A DNA stretch of 64,000 bases from Stenopsyche tienmushanensis (GCA_008973525.1 WACJ01000419.1:62001-126000); one strand, 5' to 3'. Counted from the stretch's first letter, positions 36,701 through 52,890 are shown. The notes: generated by a model not told the origin, from the sequence alone. Translations and numbers: made by a program.

Positions 36701-38759
36701 TCAATCAAAAATATTGTTGTCATTATTTTACTGCGGGCTTATGCCGGCTGGGTCGGCGCAAATGGGCGAAAAATGAGGGATAAAATAACTTTAATTAGTT
36801 TCTGTTAGTATTAATTAGTTTCTGGGCAAATTTATTAGAATTCCAACTTGTTAAAACAAGCTATTATTGTTTTACTCCTGTTTTCGAATTCATGTGCAAC
36901 GTAGCTTAAAGTTTGGGAAACCTTGATATAAAGATAAATAAGAATTGTATTTGCAAATTTTCAACATAAAATATTGCAAATCGACAATGTTATGGTGTTT
37001 TACATTGGTAACACTTAGTCTGGCGGTGTCTGCATTTTTTATTCGGATATTTTAATGGTTGTACTGAATTATTTTTCATTAGGGTCACTATGCACAGATC
37101 CATGTAAGTAACGAATCGCTCGTAAGCTTAACGAAGGCTGATCTGAATGAAAAAATGTGCACACTGCAGGGTTAGAAAGAGTTGCACGTGAGGATTGTCA
37201 GGTCGCAGTTCATGACTAAGATGGATAGATGCTGATACTTGAATCAGTTTTGCAGCGCGCCATACACCAAGTGTCTCGTTTTCACGTCGCTCTCCGACTT
37301 CCTGCCGAGGAAACGGCGATGCAATGACGGAGAGCAAACCAAGCAGATCGGACTGCAAGAAATGGAAACGAATATGGAGCATGTTTTAATTGAAAACGAC
37401 CATCCGCAGAGAGTGCTTGTACTTTTTGGGCCCCTTGTAAACAAACAACGGCGCGTATCTTCAGGAAACATCGGATAGTGTTATGTAAATGTTGACGAGT
37501 GACCCCTGAAGTTATATATTTTTAAATATATTAACATATGATATTGGCGGTTCGGCTATTTACTACGAGTTTGAATTTCAAATACGCCAGAAGTGCTTCA
37601 ATTGAATACGATTAGTGTCCATTTAGTCGGGAGTCATCAAACTCCTGGTTGGAGTGTCGCACTTCCAAAATAAGCCCACGACTGACGAACATGATGAAGA
37701 AAATGAGTGAGTATATCGATATGAGTTCAATTGATGATGTGCGAATCGATCGTGTTGTGCTATCGTTGAATCTTAATTCGTTTATAATTGGATTCAGAGA
37801 TGCATAGAGATGCATGTATTACGTGCAATTATGCACTAATAGCGAATATCGTTTCATTGTGATCGATAAGGATCATCATCAAGGGCGTCCAATGAGAATA
37901 AACAAGTTAGGGGAGCAAATTTGAAATAACAAAAATAATGCATATGAGAATATATTCAACATCTGGATGGTCTCATTATGTCTTGTTATTGCTTGGATTT
38001 ATTAATCATAAACAATTCATATCGGGTCATTCCGAAAGAAATCTATTATTTTATTTTCAACTTTAAATTTATATTTTTGCATACAAATCAATATAAAATA
38101 TAATCACTTTCATTAATAACAACTGCCTCCCATTTATCCCATTACAAAATAAAATAGACTCTCGATTATTATTGTTTTTGAGATTTTTAAACAAATTTCT
38201 AATACCATTTCGAATTTTTCTTAAAACTATTATATCATTGTATTTAAATCCTTTTTTTCAGCGTAATCTAGCAATGTTTCAACATAATTCAAATTCACTT
38301 CTGGTGTCACTTTTATTTATTTAAGAAAAGATAAAAATACAATTATCATCATTATCATCATCAGCTATTTAAATACTAGTTCGAGTTGATGACTGCCAAT
38401 TTTCGTATAACACCATCAATGTGACTGATAAAATTCCTTTCTGCCGAGATACGGACTAAAACTCGCAAAAATCCCGATTTCCCGACAAATTATTTATTTC
38501 CGTCGCTGCAGATGAATACTTATATATCATAATACTATGATGTGATTTGTAATTATATTACGGAGGAATACAAAAATTTTGAATCCCGTATCTATTATAT
38601 TTCATATCGATATTCCCATTATTAGAGTCGAGGTGTAGTAAATACATCACCGGGAGGGAAAGGTTTATATAACAATTTGAAAAACATGTATGTACTCTAT
38701 ATATGTATACATAGATTAGACAGTTACTAGCCCCTAGGCGTCGCCTAAGCTCGCCAATT
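36701..38759. other. Gene-free stretch with a less AT-rich patch
   Basis: Mostly AT-rich. A patch at 37130-37480 is markedly less AT-rich, contains overlapping frames on both strands without known motifs, and follows ATGCACAGATCCATGTAAGT (37089-37108), which ends in a perfect splice donor. No gene can be built from it. Confidence 0.3.
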
Positions 38760-39120
38760 TTAATTTTTTTGTTTTGAAAATACTTTTTTGCTTAGAAGCA
38801 ATGTTTTTCAGCAAAAAAAGTGGACCTGAAACCACCTGGACATGAATAAAAAGGATACGGAAACACTTCCCAGCTTATTCCCATATTTTATCCAGTGTTA
38901 ATTTGCTCTATGAGGACGTTCACTATCATCAATGATCTTCTACGGACGTTTCTCTTTTAATTTTTGATGCAAAAACTTCCAATTGTCGACAACAAACTTG
39001 TGCAATTATAGTTTTTGCCGGTTTCATTAATTCATAACGAATTATTTCGCGCATATCCGTTGATATGCAAAAAATAACCTTATTTATGCTCAATTCAGGC
39101 TTAGTGATTGGAACTGGAAT
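38760..39120 (-). mobile_element. Degenerate mariner transposase fragment
   Basis: Minus-strand reading gives SINKVIFCISTDMREIIRYE followed by KTIIAQVCCRQLEVFASKIK, equivalent to the family's KVML.IWWD..G..YYELL and QLE blocks, then SWEVFPYPFYS near 38850, equivalent to PHPPYSPD. The aspartates of the catalytic triad visible here are changed. Limits are approximate; 39130-39600 may hold more of the same element. Confidence 0.55.
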
Positions 39121-41120
39121 TATCGTAAATGAGCTAAAAGACTATTTTTTTATAATGCGTGCGATACCCATCCTACCCCATAACGCCCATCCTATTCATT
39201 TTGCCGATGAATTTGCACAGTGATCCATAGCAATCACGAATTATTGCGATTACATCTCTATTATTTAACCTGGATCTAAATTGCTTAGGGATTTTAATGC
39301 ATCGTTATCAAAATTCGAATATCATCCCGTTCTCTTCTTTCTGCGCCTATAGATAAATCCATTCTCCGCCTGCATGTCAATTAAAGACAGCAGCTTATCT
39401 TCATCAAAATTTGAGGGTCGTTCTGATTTAAAGCATCCAAAGCAAAATTAACACCTATCGTTAGGACTGGTCCATAAATTTTATTGATGGTGTAGTGGCC
39501 TTGGTCGCGTTTAAGGCCTGATCAATAAAAATCAGCACACAATGTTGAATATGTCCTTCGTTGCTTTCGGGCTTCGCTATGTGTATCCTTAATAATAAAA
39601 TAAAAACTATGACACAAAAAATGAAGCTAACGAACTATACAATAAGGAAACAAATTATAGAGATGTTTGGACATAACTGAACTCAAACGAAAGCGCGTGC
39701 GAAAATAATTGATTTCTTTCGGGAGGACCTAAAAATATATTTGGAGATATGGCAAATTTAATTTAAATCGTGTAGAATTTGCACAATTTTATATCATTTC
39801 AGATTTATGATTGCAAATTCTTCGACATATTTCTATTGATAGAGGTCCAAATGTTAAGAGATGCTAAATATTTATAAAAAAAGCCACTGTATTTATCCAA
39901 GCGAAAAGATCGTGAAAGCAGCCTGTGGCTGTTAACCGACAATGATGATGAATCCATATTAGTATTCTTGATTGAAAAAAATCACAGAGTCTATTGCGAT
40001 TCTTCAATATAGTTATATAAATTATATAAACTAAAACATGTCTCCATAGAACGCATTTGTCAATTGACGCGATGAACGCGCGCTATGGACTCCATTTGCA
40101 TGGTTCCGCGAAAAACCGCGCAAATAGAAATCGCTCAAAATATATATTAAGTACCACAGGAAGCGAAACAAATTAATGCAATAACAATTATTTATTCATA
40201 TATGTATACGAAACGAAATTGTTTTTATTTAGAACTCTGGCTGCGGTCATCCAGAACGTCTGATTATTTTCCTTCTTCGTAATTGATGGTTCAAAGTCGC
40301 CTTTTTAATCTTTGGAAATGTTTAAAAATCCCCGGCTCGTTTGGCGAAAAACCATTACTGATTACTATCCTTAATGGTGTAATTTTGCTTGCATGTTTGA
40401 TAATCTCTTTTGTTTTTACAAATCGAAGCGTGCAAGGAGCTGCTTAAGATACACAACTATCGATGAAAGATTTCAAATATCATGAGTTCTCGAAATAAAT
40501 AATTTTGCCATTTGCAAGAAATCTAGTGTGTTTTTAACGAGTCATCAATTCAAAATAATCCATTTAAGCGTTCCAAGAAAATCGATACATTGATAGTTGC
40601 GTGATTTTGAATCGCAATCGACGATATAATTAATAAACATCAATTGAAATGATACGCAATTAATTTATCATCGAAATTCTATGAATCTGATGATTTAAAT
40701 ATTATTATATTTGTGATGATATTAGCGATTAATTTATATTTGGGAATCGCGTTAAAAAATCATATCGACGCCATTTTGGATTTGGGTGCCATTTTGCATA
40801 AAGCCGAGTATAGACAATTGGAAAAATTCAAAAATTGAACATCTGACAATTTAAACGCTGCACCCATAGGACAATTCTTCAAGCTTCATTGAAACAAATG
40901 CTCAACAATCATCAGAGGTCAGATCTGATCCAAATGCCTATTGACCCACATATTCAAATGTCTTCTCTTGTACTCTTGATAATATTTGTAGATTCATTTC
41001 GACGTGTTGACATAATTTCTCTGCATATTTCTGAGAAAAGCAGAATTATATTTAATATTTAAATCATCCAAACTATTGCATGGCTGTCTTCTTTCTTCTC
41101 AATACACCAATTTGATACAC
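39121..41120. other. Gene-free stretch
   Basis: No gene recognised. 39200-39560 is somewhat less AT-rich and may be decayed mobile DNA. The rest is AT-rich. Confidence 0.3.
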
Positions 41121-41351
41121 CCAGAACCGTAACAAGGGTATGAAGCGCGAATTTATGTTTTAAAATAATATACAGAGATTAGGGCCGTAATAGGGGGTGG
41201 CAAAGCAGGCGCCCGCCACGGGCGCAGCTGGACTTGGGGCGCAAAACATGAATTTATATGAATCAACGCTGATTAGCTCTGTTCGTTTTTATAATGTATA
41301 CTGAATTGTCTAATCCCTCTAAAATAAAGACAACAATATTTTCGATCGATT
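41120..41351 (+). repeat. Unclassified dispersed repeat
   Basis: Contains a GC-rich core AAGCAGGCGCCCGCCACGGG and AGGGCCGTAAT segments which recur in looser form at 36300-36440 (GAGCCGTAACAAGGC, GTGCGCCCACCCCC, TTTTAAAATAATATAC). TGAATCAACGCTGATTAGCT at 41260 recurs near 51200 next to another R2 copy. Confidence 0.4.
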
Positions 41352-41545
41352 GTAAAATTTAAACAACCCACCCGATCAGTCTTTTTCGAACAAATTCGTT
41401 TTGTAATGAGAGTTCGTAATCGTTCTGTAAACAGGTTTGGGTACGGCATCCGATCGCGAGGCGCTCATTCGTCGTATCAGCGGTCTGAAAAACGGACCGA
41501 TTGGACGTGCAAACCTTGTGGTCACTCCGTCTTTTTTTGCGGCAA
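41352..41545 (+). repeat. Repeat R2, copy 4
   Basis: Plus-strand version including GAAAAACGGACCGATTGGAC. An open frame crosses it (41437-41670) but no known protein motif was seen. Matches copy 3 along most of its length. Confidence 0.55.
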
Positions 41546-43299
41546 TCTTGTTATGTTGTAATATTGATCGGCCCAATGTTAAAGCGATAACGAAGAAAAG
41601 AAGGATTAAACAACTTAGTATATATTACAAAAACCAACAGAGTCAATCAGTGTTGATTCATGTAAAGTAGAGTAACCAATGCGTTTTGCGCCTCAAGTCA
41701 CCATAGTCACCTGGATACACCATTAATAACTTCTACACTTTATACAAGCAGAATGGAATAATAGAAACATGATGAGTGATAATGGGACATTTTTTAAGAA
41801 TAAAAAAATATGCATTTTGTATTACACAAACAATTAATAAAAAGATCAGAAAAATCATTGACATTATTTTTGATATATCAATGATCTTACAGTGGTTTTG
41901 TTTCAATGCTGAAGATCTTGTCTAGCATTCTCTACCTTTTTCTTCAGCTAGAGATCTATAAATTCATTAATATTGATAAATAATTTTATTGGTCATCAAA
42001 AAAATTTGCTTTGTTTTGAAGAGCTTTGTATTGAAGTTTTAATAATGTTTTATAATTCAGCTCAGCTACAATTTCTAACCCATCCATATGGATATTTCCA
42101 AAGAGTAGCCTATTGGTTTGATTAATCTTCATCGTTTTAGTTATCATTGTGTGAATAAATTCACCAATTTGATGATAAGATCTATATCACTTTAAAATGG
42201 AAGCAATTAAGATATATAATTAGGTAAACGGATAGAATCTACAATTAGATGAGATATAAAATTGGAAAAATTAATATGATATATTGAAGCCATTTTAAAA
42301 TAAAGTGCAATAATACTTTCTTGGAATCCTATGAGTGTATAAATTTTTCAGAATATAAACACTTAATATAATTTTTAATGACACAATCATTTGACCGGAA
42401 TATATTTCATACGGTGTGGTATTAAATTCTTATATATATTATATAGTAGATGAATTATAATTTTGTTTCTTCTTCGGCACGTTTATCTATCATGCAAATA
42501 CTAATTTGTGGTCTAACAAACCGCACATTAATTAATCGCATAATAATAACAACATTTATGCATATATTAAACAGATTCACGAGGGCAATTCAAATTTATC
42601 ATTTTAAGGGATCCCTGACATTGATAGCGTATCATATCATGATAGCCAAAGCTTCAGTCCAACGTAATAATAAAACACCGTCTAAAAAAGCTATAATTTA
42701 TATAATTCGTTCATAAATAGACAAATATTTCAAAAGTTTCCGGTATATAAAAATGCTTTATCACTTTAATATTATGTATTCACTAAAATTAGATAATTGA
42801 CCTTGTGATCAACGACGATAACCCTTACTACTTGGGGTGTCATAAATATATCGGCGTGATTCGGTCGTATAAAAACTATTCAAGGTCCCACCCGAGCAAT
42901 CAACGCCAGTATTTTATTTTGGGCTTTAAGTAAAATTCTCAAAAAAATAAAGAATACAATAACAAGTCTCAATTTAGATACATTACATATTTGCTTAGTA
43001 TAATTTTTTCATTTTTCACATCCACTTAAGTGAAATTACCTTGAACTTCTTTGTTTATTCAAAGTAAAATTTGCGTGTTGTAAAAATGTGAATAAATCAT
43101 AACGCACTCGAGTGTGACATTCCACATTTTTCCTAATAAAACAAGTGTGAAGTAAGAGATTTACAAATATTTATAGAGGAATCTGTTTAATTTATGAAAA
43201 CCCAACAACGGCCCACGATCGGAGAGATAAACATATCTTTTCTCTTTCATAACACAATGACGCCTTAATATAATTAATGCTTTAATCCGTTTATTAAAG
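41546..43299. other. Gap upstream of the AGXT2-like gene
   Basis: AT-rich. It should contain the first exon and promoter of the aminotransferase gene unless these lie further upstream. No start exon with correct phase was found. Confidence 0.3.
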
Positions 43300-45384
<2,085 letters not shown>

Positions 45385-46314
45385 TTTATTGTTACGCTGA
45401 AGATATTAAATAATTAAACTATAATGCACTTTTAAAATTTAAGTGATTGGACACTGGTTGTTTTATATTATACAAATTTTAATCAAATAAAATGCACGCA
45501 CGGTGAATACTTTGAATACGGTGAATTTATATGACGCTTATATTGTGGCAATATTTAAATGGAGACAATTTTATTTAATTTATTAAAAATAAACAGTACC
45601 ACATTAATCGATATTAAAGAAAAGTACTTAAATATAGTTAATTTGATAGAAAGTATAGCATAAACTTTTTGACGATGAGTGACTCATATTTGAATCTTTT
45701 AATACACTCTCTTAACACATAACTTATTTTTATGAATATTTTTTCATATAATTTGTCTTATGAGGACTTGTTAAAACTATGTTTTTTTAATTAAGCACAT
45801 TCCCAATACATAGAGCGACCAAAACTAGGTTTAAAAACTATGGGCAAACGCGCACAAAGTTTCCCCATATGTAATGTGTTAAGATTACTAAAGGATTTAC
45901 CTGTGAGAATAAAAAAATGCAAATTCACATTCCTTTTGAATATATTAAATACTTTCAAATCATTTCATATTCCTATTTTGAGTTTATTATATTTATTGCT
46001 AAAGAGTTTATTTATTATATAAAAAAATGTTTTTGAGATCAGTTCTAAAGTCAGCATAAAATCAATAAAAAAGATCCAATAGGAGATATAATATAAATCA
46101 AAATCTTTTGTAACATTATTTTAAATATTTTATAATGAAAAAATTGAGTTATATTAATTTTTAAATGTGTTTTATATATATAAAAAAAAAGCTAGATCTA
46201 TGGATAAAATAAAAAAATATAAAACTACCCATTTCATAAACCATTTTATTTAAAAATATTTAACATTTTCATTTTTGTAAATACACATAAAAACAAGAAG
46301 ACTTAACATTAAAA
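45385..46314. other. AGXT2 3' flank
   Basis: AT-rich sequence without a recognisable gene. It includes the probable 3' end of the aminotransferase transcript near 45.5 kb. Confidence 0.35.
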
Positions 46315-46659
46315 ATGAGATTTTTGAGAACAAATCATAGTTTAATAGATACAACATCAACGGCATTCTTGTTGACTGTAATAAATATACGATCCCTGGA
46401 AGATCAGGACTCGTATCAGACATCTCACGCAATTGTACGCGGACTTAAACAAAGATACAATCAAATAGGAGAATATTTAAAAATAACAACTAACGATATT
46501 TACGGTCCGTATGCGCGCTTGATGGCAGAATCGACGTTTCTAGCGCGCGTAACGGATTGGACAAATCTACATCCTATCACATTTACGTGGGAAGAAATCT
46601 TCCATAAACACAACGCGTGTGTTTATAACACATTGCAATTTGACTTCCAAAAACTCTAA
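46315..46659 (+). CDS. Unidentified 114-residue ORF
   Basis: A single uninterrupted frame with ATG and in-frame stops just upstream, starting MRFLRTNHSLIDTTSTAFLL and ending NTLQFDFQKL. Its base composition is clearly richer in G and C than its surroundings, and it uses codons such as GCG, CGC and ACG rarely seen in neighbouring random frames, which favours real coding history. I do not recognise the protein. It has no signal peptide, zinc-binding pattern or repeat; the N-terminal third is mildly hydrophobic and the rest mixed. No splice donors or acceptors clearly continue it. It may be a lineage-restricted gene, a captured foreign gene, or an exon of something larger. Confidence 0.4.
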   Translation: MRFLRTNHSLIDTTSTAFLLTVINIRSLEDQDSYQTSHAIVRGLKQRYNQIGEYLKITTNDIYGPYARLMAESTFLARVTDWTNLHPITFTWEEIFHKHNACVYNTLQFDFQKL

Positions 46660-46984
46660 TCATTTCTCATTCGAAGTATTAAAAATATTCTTGGTCAGGT
46701 TTTTTTATATTTACAAATGATGAATATATATTTCAGGAATGAAAAATATCGATTTCGAATTGCGATTTAACTCTTTCGATCTAATCTAAACACCTTGTTT
46801 TTTTTAAATCTTTAATTGGGATTTCTGATTTCATTACAAAAAAAAAGTATTTATCAAAAACGGATTGATAATGAATATTATCAGACAAGTACACTAACAG
46901 CCGGAAGTTTGAGACCAAGCATCACATTAGATTACTACATCAAATAGATATGATTTTATCAACAGTACATTTACAAGCTACCAT

Positions 46985-47640
46985 CTTAATAAAGCTTTTA
47001 AAAGTCACCTGCCAATGAAAAAAATTGCAAGAGCTCTGATCGGACGGCTGTCCCCCATCGTGGAGGAACTTCTCAGGGAGTATCAATGCTGTTTTAGACC
47101 GGGCAGGTCTACTGTGGACCAATTATTTAATGTGAGAATATTCTCGCAAAAAATGTGGGAATACGCTGCTGATTTCCACCACATATTTATAGATTTTTGC
47201 AAGGCATATGACAGCGTCAACCGGGAAAAACTTTGAAGGACCATGTTGGAGATGGGAATCCCGAGTAAGCTGGTGAGACTGTTGAGGATGTGTGTGTCCG
47301 GATCTGTTAGTAAAGTACGCTCCAAAGGTGCTCTGTCGGAGCCTTTCGAGGTGACGACTGGAGTCAGACAGGGATGTCTTCTTCCCATTACTTATTAATA
47401 TTGCGTTGGAGGCAATTATGAGGAAGGCTGGCAGATCGGGACACGCAGATCCATGGAAGGATAATGCAATGCATCTGGTCTTTGCTGACGACATCGACGT
47501 CATGGCTAAATCGAAATCGGATGCTTTGGCGTCACTTACGTCTATCAAAGGAACTACTATTAATTTCGGTATGAAAATTAGCTATGAAAAGACGTGGTGG
47601 TATCGAGGGTGAATGCTGGAGGTTATATCTCCGTGAGTAT
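46985..47640 (+). mobile_element. Non-LTR retrotransposon reverse transcriptase (RTE-like) relic
   Basis: The plus strand encodes reverse transcriptase blocks in broken frames: ECQCCFRPGRST-like YQCCFRPGRSTVDQLFN, FIDFCKAYDSVNREKL, VTTGVRQGC and LVFADDIDVM, the last containing the catalytic ADD motif. A stop at about 47234, frame changes near 47390 and loss of upstream endonuclease sequence make it a dead 5'-truncated copy. The FRPGRST..Q.F and HHLFIDF.KAYDSVNR arrangement is usual in RTE/BovB-like elements and relatives. Confidence 0.75.
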
Positions 47641-47789
47641 CAACAACCCGCAGTCTCCAGTGGGTAGGTCATGTGGCCGAATGGCAATAGACCCGTCGGA
47701 AGACCTTGGCTGATCAGGTCAAAAAAGACGCCGATAGATACAATATTAAATGAGACAAATCATTTGATATTGAAACTGGAATGAACTGA

Positions 47790-47910
47790 AACGACGCGTC
47801 ATATGAGTGCTGTGAATTGCAGATCATAAAACATGTGTTCATGTGCCCAAGGATGGCAGGCGAAAGGGCAGTCGTCGCGCCTGTGTGCAACGTTTATTAT
47901 CTGAGTCAAA
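47790..47910 (+). mobile_element. LINE C-terminal fragment
   Basis: The plus strand reads CCELQIIKHVFMCPRMAGER, like the C-terminal zinc-knuckle region (C..ET.EHVLF.CPR) of R1/Jockey-type LINE proteins. It may belong to the preceding RT relic or to a different element. Confidence 0.45.
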
Positions 47911-50900
47911 GTAAAAAACCGCTTGGTCTAAAACTCATGGCAGGTAATGTGCGTAATGATTTTTCCCCCTACTGATTACTAACGTTAAGCAAAGATGGAT
48001 ACATAATCTAAGATAAAACACCGAAAGACTTACAATAATTGAAAATTCTATTTAAGAAGATTATAAAAAGTTCGTTTCAATAAGAGTGACATATTAACAG
48101 ACAACATCGACATATTAAAAAAAAAAGATTTATTATTAAAAGCAATGTGTTATTTGGATAATCTCATTGTCATTTAGTCGAGTGATACCGTACTGATAAC
48201 TCATTATTAGATAATGTCCCTAAATATATATATATATATTACATCAAAAGAGCATTTAATGCAAAAATTTGCAATGCACGATATTTTATTTATGATATAA
48301 AGTGAATAACAATTTAAAAATAATAGCAGTACAACTGTTACAATTTTTGTTAATGGAATTTCAATTAGCTACATACATAATTCAAATACAATTTCGCAAC
48401 GCGAGCAAAAAATATAAATATATACAATCAGTCCATAAATAGAAGGATTACGGCTCAATACTAACAATAAAACATTTGAGACTGACATCTAGAAAACATA
48501 TCGAAGGAGATTCTAAAATCATAAGAATAAAGTATTTCAAATTTATACCGACAAATTAACGCTATTAAAATCATTTTTATTGTGATTCCAACGAAGAATT
48601 CCATTCAATAAACATAAAACGAGTAGAATATTTAGTTTGCGTTAACATTAAAACAAACAACATGAATAAATAAATGTAGTGCATGATAAAATATACAAGG
48701 ATACAAAAAGAATTCGATTCACACTTGTGCAAACATTTACAATTTAGTTTGTGAAAATTATCATTACGAGCAGATATGTCAAATAACATTTATTTAAACA
48801 AAACGGCATATAAAAATGAATCGAACTTAATGAAAAAATACGGACAATTTTAATATTGAATATGAAGTTCTAGCAAATTAGTACACTAGTACTCGGTAGA
48901 ACAAATGTTATAAATACTACGAGTACTTTAAATTTGTTATAAATGGTAACTGTGGTACCATTAACACCGACAGTTGTGACAACTATTTACATCCTCGTAG
49001 AAAGACTTGGAAGAAAAATAATCTAATACTTATTTTTGAGCTATTTTTGTGTAATGTATTGAGATTTATTCAGCTACTCTACGCTAAAGAAACATACTTA
49101 AATATAGTTATTTTGGCACGATGTATAGCAGTATTTAGAACTCAATCATAAAATAGAAAATAAACATTTTATCAAAACGTCATATTTATATTCCTTTTGA
49201 ATGCGTTGAGCAATATTTTCGACTCGATTAATTTATTTTTCGTTAATAGCACATGCATACTTATAAATAATAGTGTAAATTTTAGTATCAAATAAAATAT
49301 ATAATGGAAAAACTCTGTTCCTGAGATCATTTTCGAAGTCAATGAAAGAATCGATAGAGGAATTTTTTTAGAGGAGAAACAATAACGAATCAATCAGCTT
49401 TATAATACGATTCTAAATATTATTTATTAAAAAACACTGCATTACGAATGATAATCCTTAATAATTTAGTTTAAAAACGTACGTAGCAGCTTAACAAAAT
49501 AACGACTAATGCAAAATATATAAATCTAAATGCCAAATATTAAATTTTATATTGTTTATAGTACTTCAATGTATTTGTGGAATTATATATTTAACGTTTA
49601 CAATATAATCCCTTATTAAAATGTTTTTTGGAATGTTTTTCAAGTATTATTTATATTTTTCATGTAAGCAACATTCAGGTAATCAAGCATTGTTAAAAAA
49701 ATCTTTACGAAAAAGAACTAAATTCTTTCATCTTTATATTTTAAGAGCAAGTCTCGAAAATATTAAGCCTTTCATTGTTCAGGTTGCTATCATTCCGACA
49801 CAAATATTGATATGATAACACTGAACTATTTTAAGCTTCTGATTGATTATTGCGCTGATTCAAAATATAAACGTAGATATAATCAATTTATCCATAAATT
49901 CTCTATTATATTGTGGTGAATATAACATACATTTAACATGAGTATTATTTCATTTTTGTATGTTTTATAAGAGTATTACATTACGTAAAGGTTTAATATA
50001 CATATACAATAGATTTTTCAGATTCAAGTGAGCCATATTTCAGTGTTTATTAGCATTTATATAGATAAAGATTTATTTCGTTCCAATATTTTGGGGAAAT
50101 CGTCGAAACAAATCCACATCCATATGCTATCATGCCTTATCAACGAATCAAATGTATAAGCAGAGTTTTCCACGTAATTAATTAATTTGTAAAAGCAATA
50201 TAGATTCAAAAAATCAGATTTCATCACAATCAGGAAAGAAATCGATCATATTTACGACAAAATTGTTACTTTGAACTGTTCGCCTGAGTAAAAATATTTT
50301 ATCTCAGATAATAAGGCCGAGAATGTATTTGAGTATACAAGTATTTTTAAATAGTTTCCTACTACAGCATATAAAAGTATTGATATGGAAAATGAAACGC
50401 AACCTAACGTAAATTTTATTAGTTAGGCCAAGTTTTGAATTATTTTATTATAAATATATATTTCATATCCTCAATAACGCAACAGGTGTATCAAGTTCAA
50501 GAACCCAAGAACAAAATGTTAAGATTTCTATACAAATTGACCCTGCAAATTATCCGAATTTCAACCGACGTACACAAAAAACCATTAAACACATCAACAA
50601 TACAAAATCAGTTCGTTATTATCTGTAGCAGGAAAATATTAAAATACATGGAAATTCTAAGCAGCAGATTGACATGCATCTTTGAAGAATTTAAATGGAA
50701 AAGACGCTGAATGTAACCAAAATAGTTTCCATTGAAACTAAATATTCACCTATTAATAGCAAATTTACATGTATGAATTAGGAAAGCAGCAGTCCTTTCG
50801 TTACAAAGATTCAAGATAAAATATAATTCAATTGATCATATTTTAATGCTTAATAATGCACAACTTTACGAGTTATACACCTTTGGAAAAATGATACATG

Positions 50901-51189
50901 TTGTGAAAATGATAACTGTTAAATTCTTACAATTATTTTAAAGATTGATGTTAGAATTACCCTGAATTACGTTAATAACATTATTTCTAACTCGACAATA
51001 AATATTGAATGAGTTTTAATGCGTAGATTTTAAACTTGATATATTATTAGAGGTACCCATAGAAAATGTCGTTTTTCTGATGCACCGTCTTCAAAATAGT
51101 AGCCTGTTGAGCAGTAAAGACGAGTTTTGAAGTTTCTCGTGTGAGCATCGTCACGCAAGACGCAGAATACCGAACCAGTCGAATATTAC
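47911..51189. other. AT-rich gene-free stretch
   Basis: No gene or known repeat recognised. It contains simple AT runs (for example the TA repeat near 48226-48240). Confidence 0.35.
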
Positions 51190-51440
51190 ACATACTTTAC
51201 CTGAATCAACACTGATTGATTCTGTCCGTTTTTAGGCCCTCGTTCGTCATGTCAGCGGTTCGAAAAGCGGACCGGTTGGACACACAGACCTTGAGATATG
51301 AAATTTAATAGATACAGGGTTCAGAATTTTTCAAAATTTCATATGGTGTACCAAATACATATCATGGTAGCGAGTATTTTTATTTAGTATATTTTTGAAA
51401 CAACAACCGTCATCTATACCTTAAGTCGGATACTTTTGGA
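51190..51440 (+). repeat. Repeat R2, copy 5, beside a mariner end fragment
   Basis: 51225-51300 holds the R2 core (AAAGCGGACCGGTTGGACAC) preceded by TGAATCAACACTGATTGATT, matching the sequence before copy 4. 51390-51440 (CAACAACCGTCATCTATACC, then TCGGATACTTTTGGA) matches the right end of the mariner copy at 14140-14185. Confidence 0.5.
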
Positions 51441-52890
51441 ACTCGAAATGACCATCGAAAAATTATCAGAAATGATCAGCACATCAGAGGAATTTTGTAG
51501 AAGAAAAATTATTTTTAATCACATTTAAAAAAAAAACGACGTTGCTTCAGGGCACCCCTAATAAATTTATCATTAATCAAGGAATCGCTTTAATGAAACG
51601 TGTCCTATGATTTTGATGAAATTGTATATTTTCATTAACATTCTGAAGTGGTTCAAGAGATTTCAGCAATATTTTTCGGCACAATGTTTGCTAATAAAAC
51701 CAGATTTGATTGAACGAAAATGTTAATATACGCACACATCTGATAGTTTTTAGCATTCATTCACACATTTGAGAAGATCGCCTTTTATCAAGAAAAACAA
51801 AACAAGATTATTTAAAGGCGAGTATTTCTAAAATAAAATAGACCAACTCTTAACAAAAGTAAAAAAAAAGGATTCAGCCACTTTTTTCTCGGACGAGAGA
51901 CAACGTAAGTATACAAAATGAGTGTAAAACACTGTATCAAAAAAGACTAGACTTTGTAAAAAAAAAATAATAGCTAGAATATAAAAATGAAGCTGTAAAA
52001 AAATTTATAAAAACACTATCGTAGCTACATGTCAGTGCAACTTAATACGCTATCGACGGTTCAAATTCATAAATATATTGCGTCATTATACAATAAGTGC
52101 TATCATTAAATATCATATATTCGTCGAGTTGGTTGCAACGGCGCCTTAGATTTTACAACATTTTGTGAGTCTCAATTTTATGGCAGACAAAAATTGTTTT
52201 CAACTTTTCTATAAATTTTACATTTTAAAATCACAATGCTTCTTTTTTTTATACCAACTTAGCCTAATTACAAAAATATACAAATTTTACAAATAATAAC
52301 TATTTTCATAAATAGAAAAATAACGATTACAAGGCTCATTATTAACCTGTTCAACGTTCATCGAACATATGTTTTATACTAAATGAATATTGAGCAAAAT
52401 TTGCATCAATTGACACTATAAAGAATATACATATAGAATGATTGATATTAAAAAACTGGCCTTTTAAAATAACACAAGAGAATGAGGAAAAATACGACTA
52501 CATAATTATCATACACATTCTAAATATTGTAACGATTTTATGTCCATTGTGAATGATGGTAACTCATAAAATATGTATATAGATAAAAGAGAAAAAATAT
52601 ACATTAAAATTTTCCAACGAGCAATGAACAGTAGATAATTTATGCATATAAGCTGCGCTACATTTTTTTAGTACGGAAAAATGTTTAAGAGTAACATGTA
52701 AGATTATTTTTTCAGAGAAGTTTCTGAAGTGCTGTTAAAAGGATACAAAATAACATGTATTAAGACATAAAATATAATACGTACAATACAATTATAAACG
52801 CTAAATTACATTTTATACATTTGTCGGTGTTCCGGGATCACTGTGGCATGACGATTCAGATGTGTCAGCGCGCAGGAGCCCAACCCCCTG
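51441..52890. other. TMEM64 3' flank
   Basis: AT-rich. Likely contains the 3' UTR of TMEM64, whose stop codon is at 52891. No other gene seen. Confidence 0.35.
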
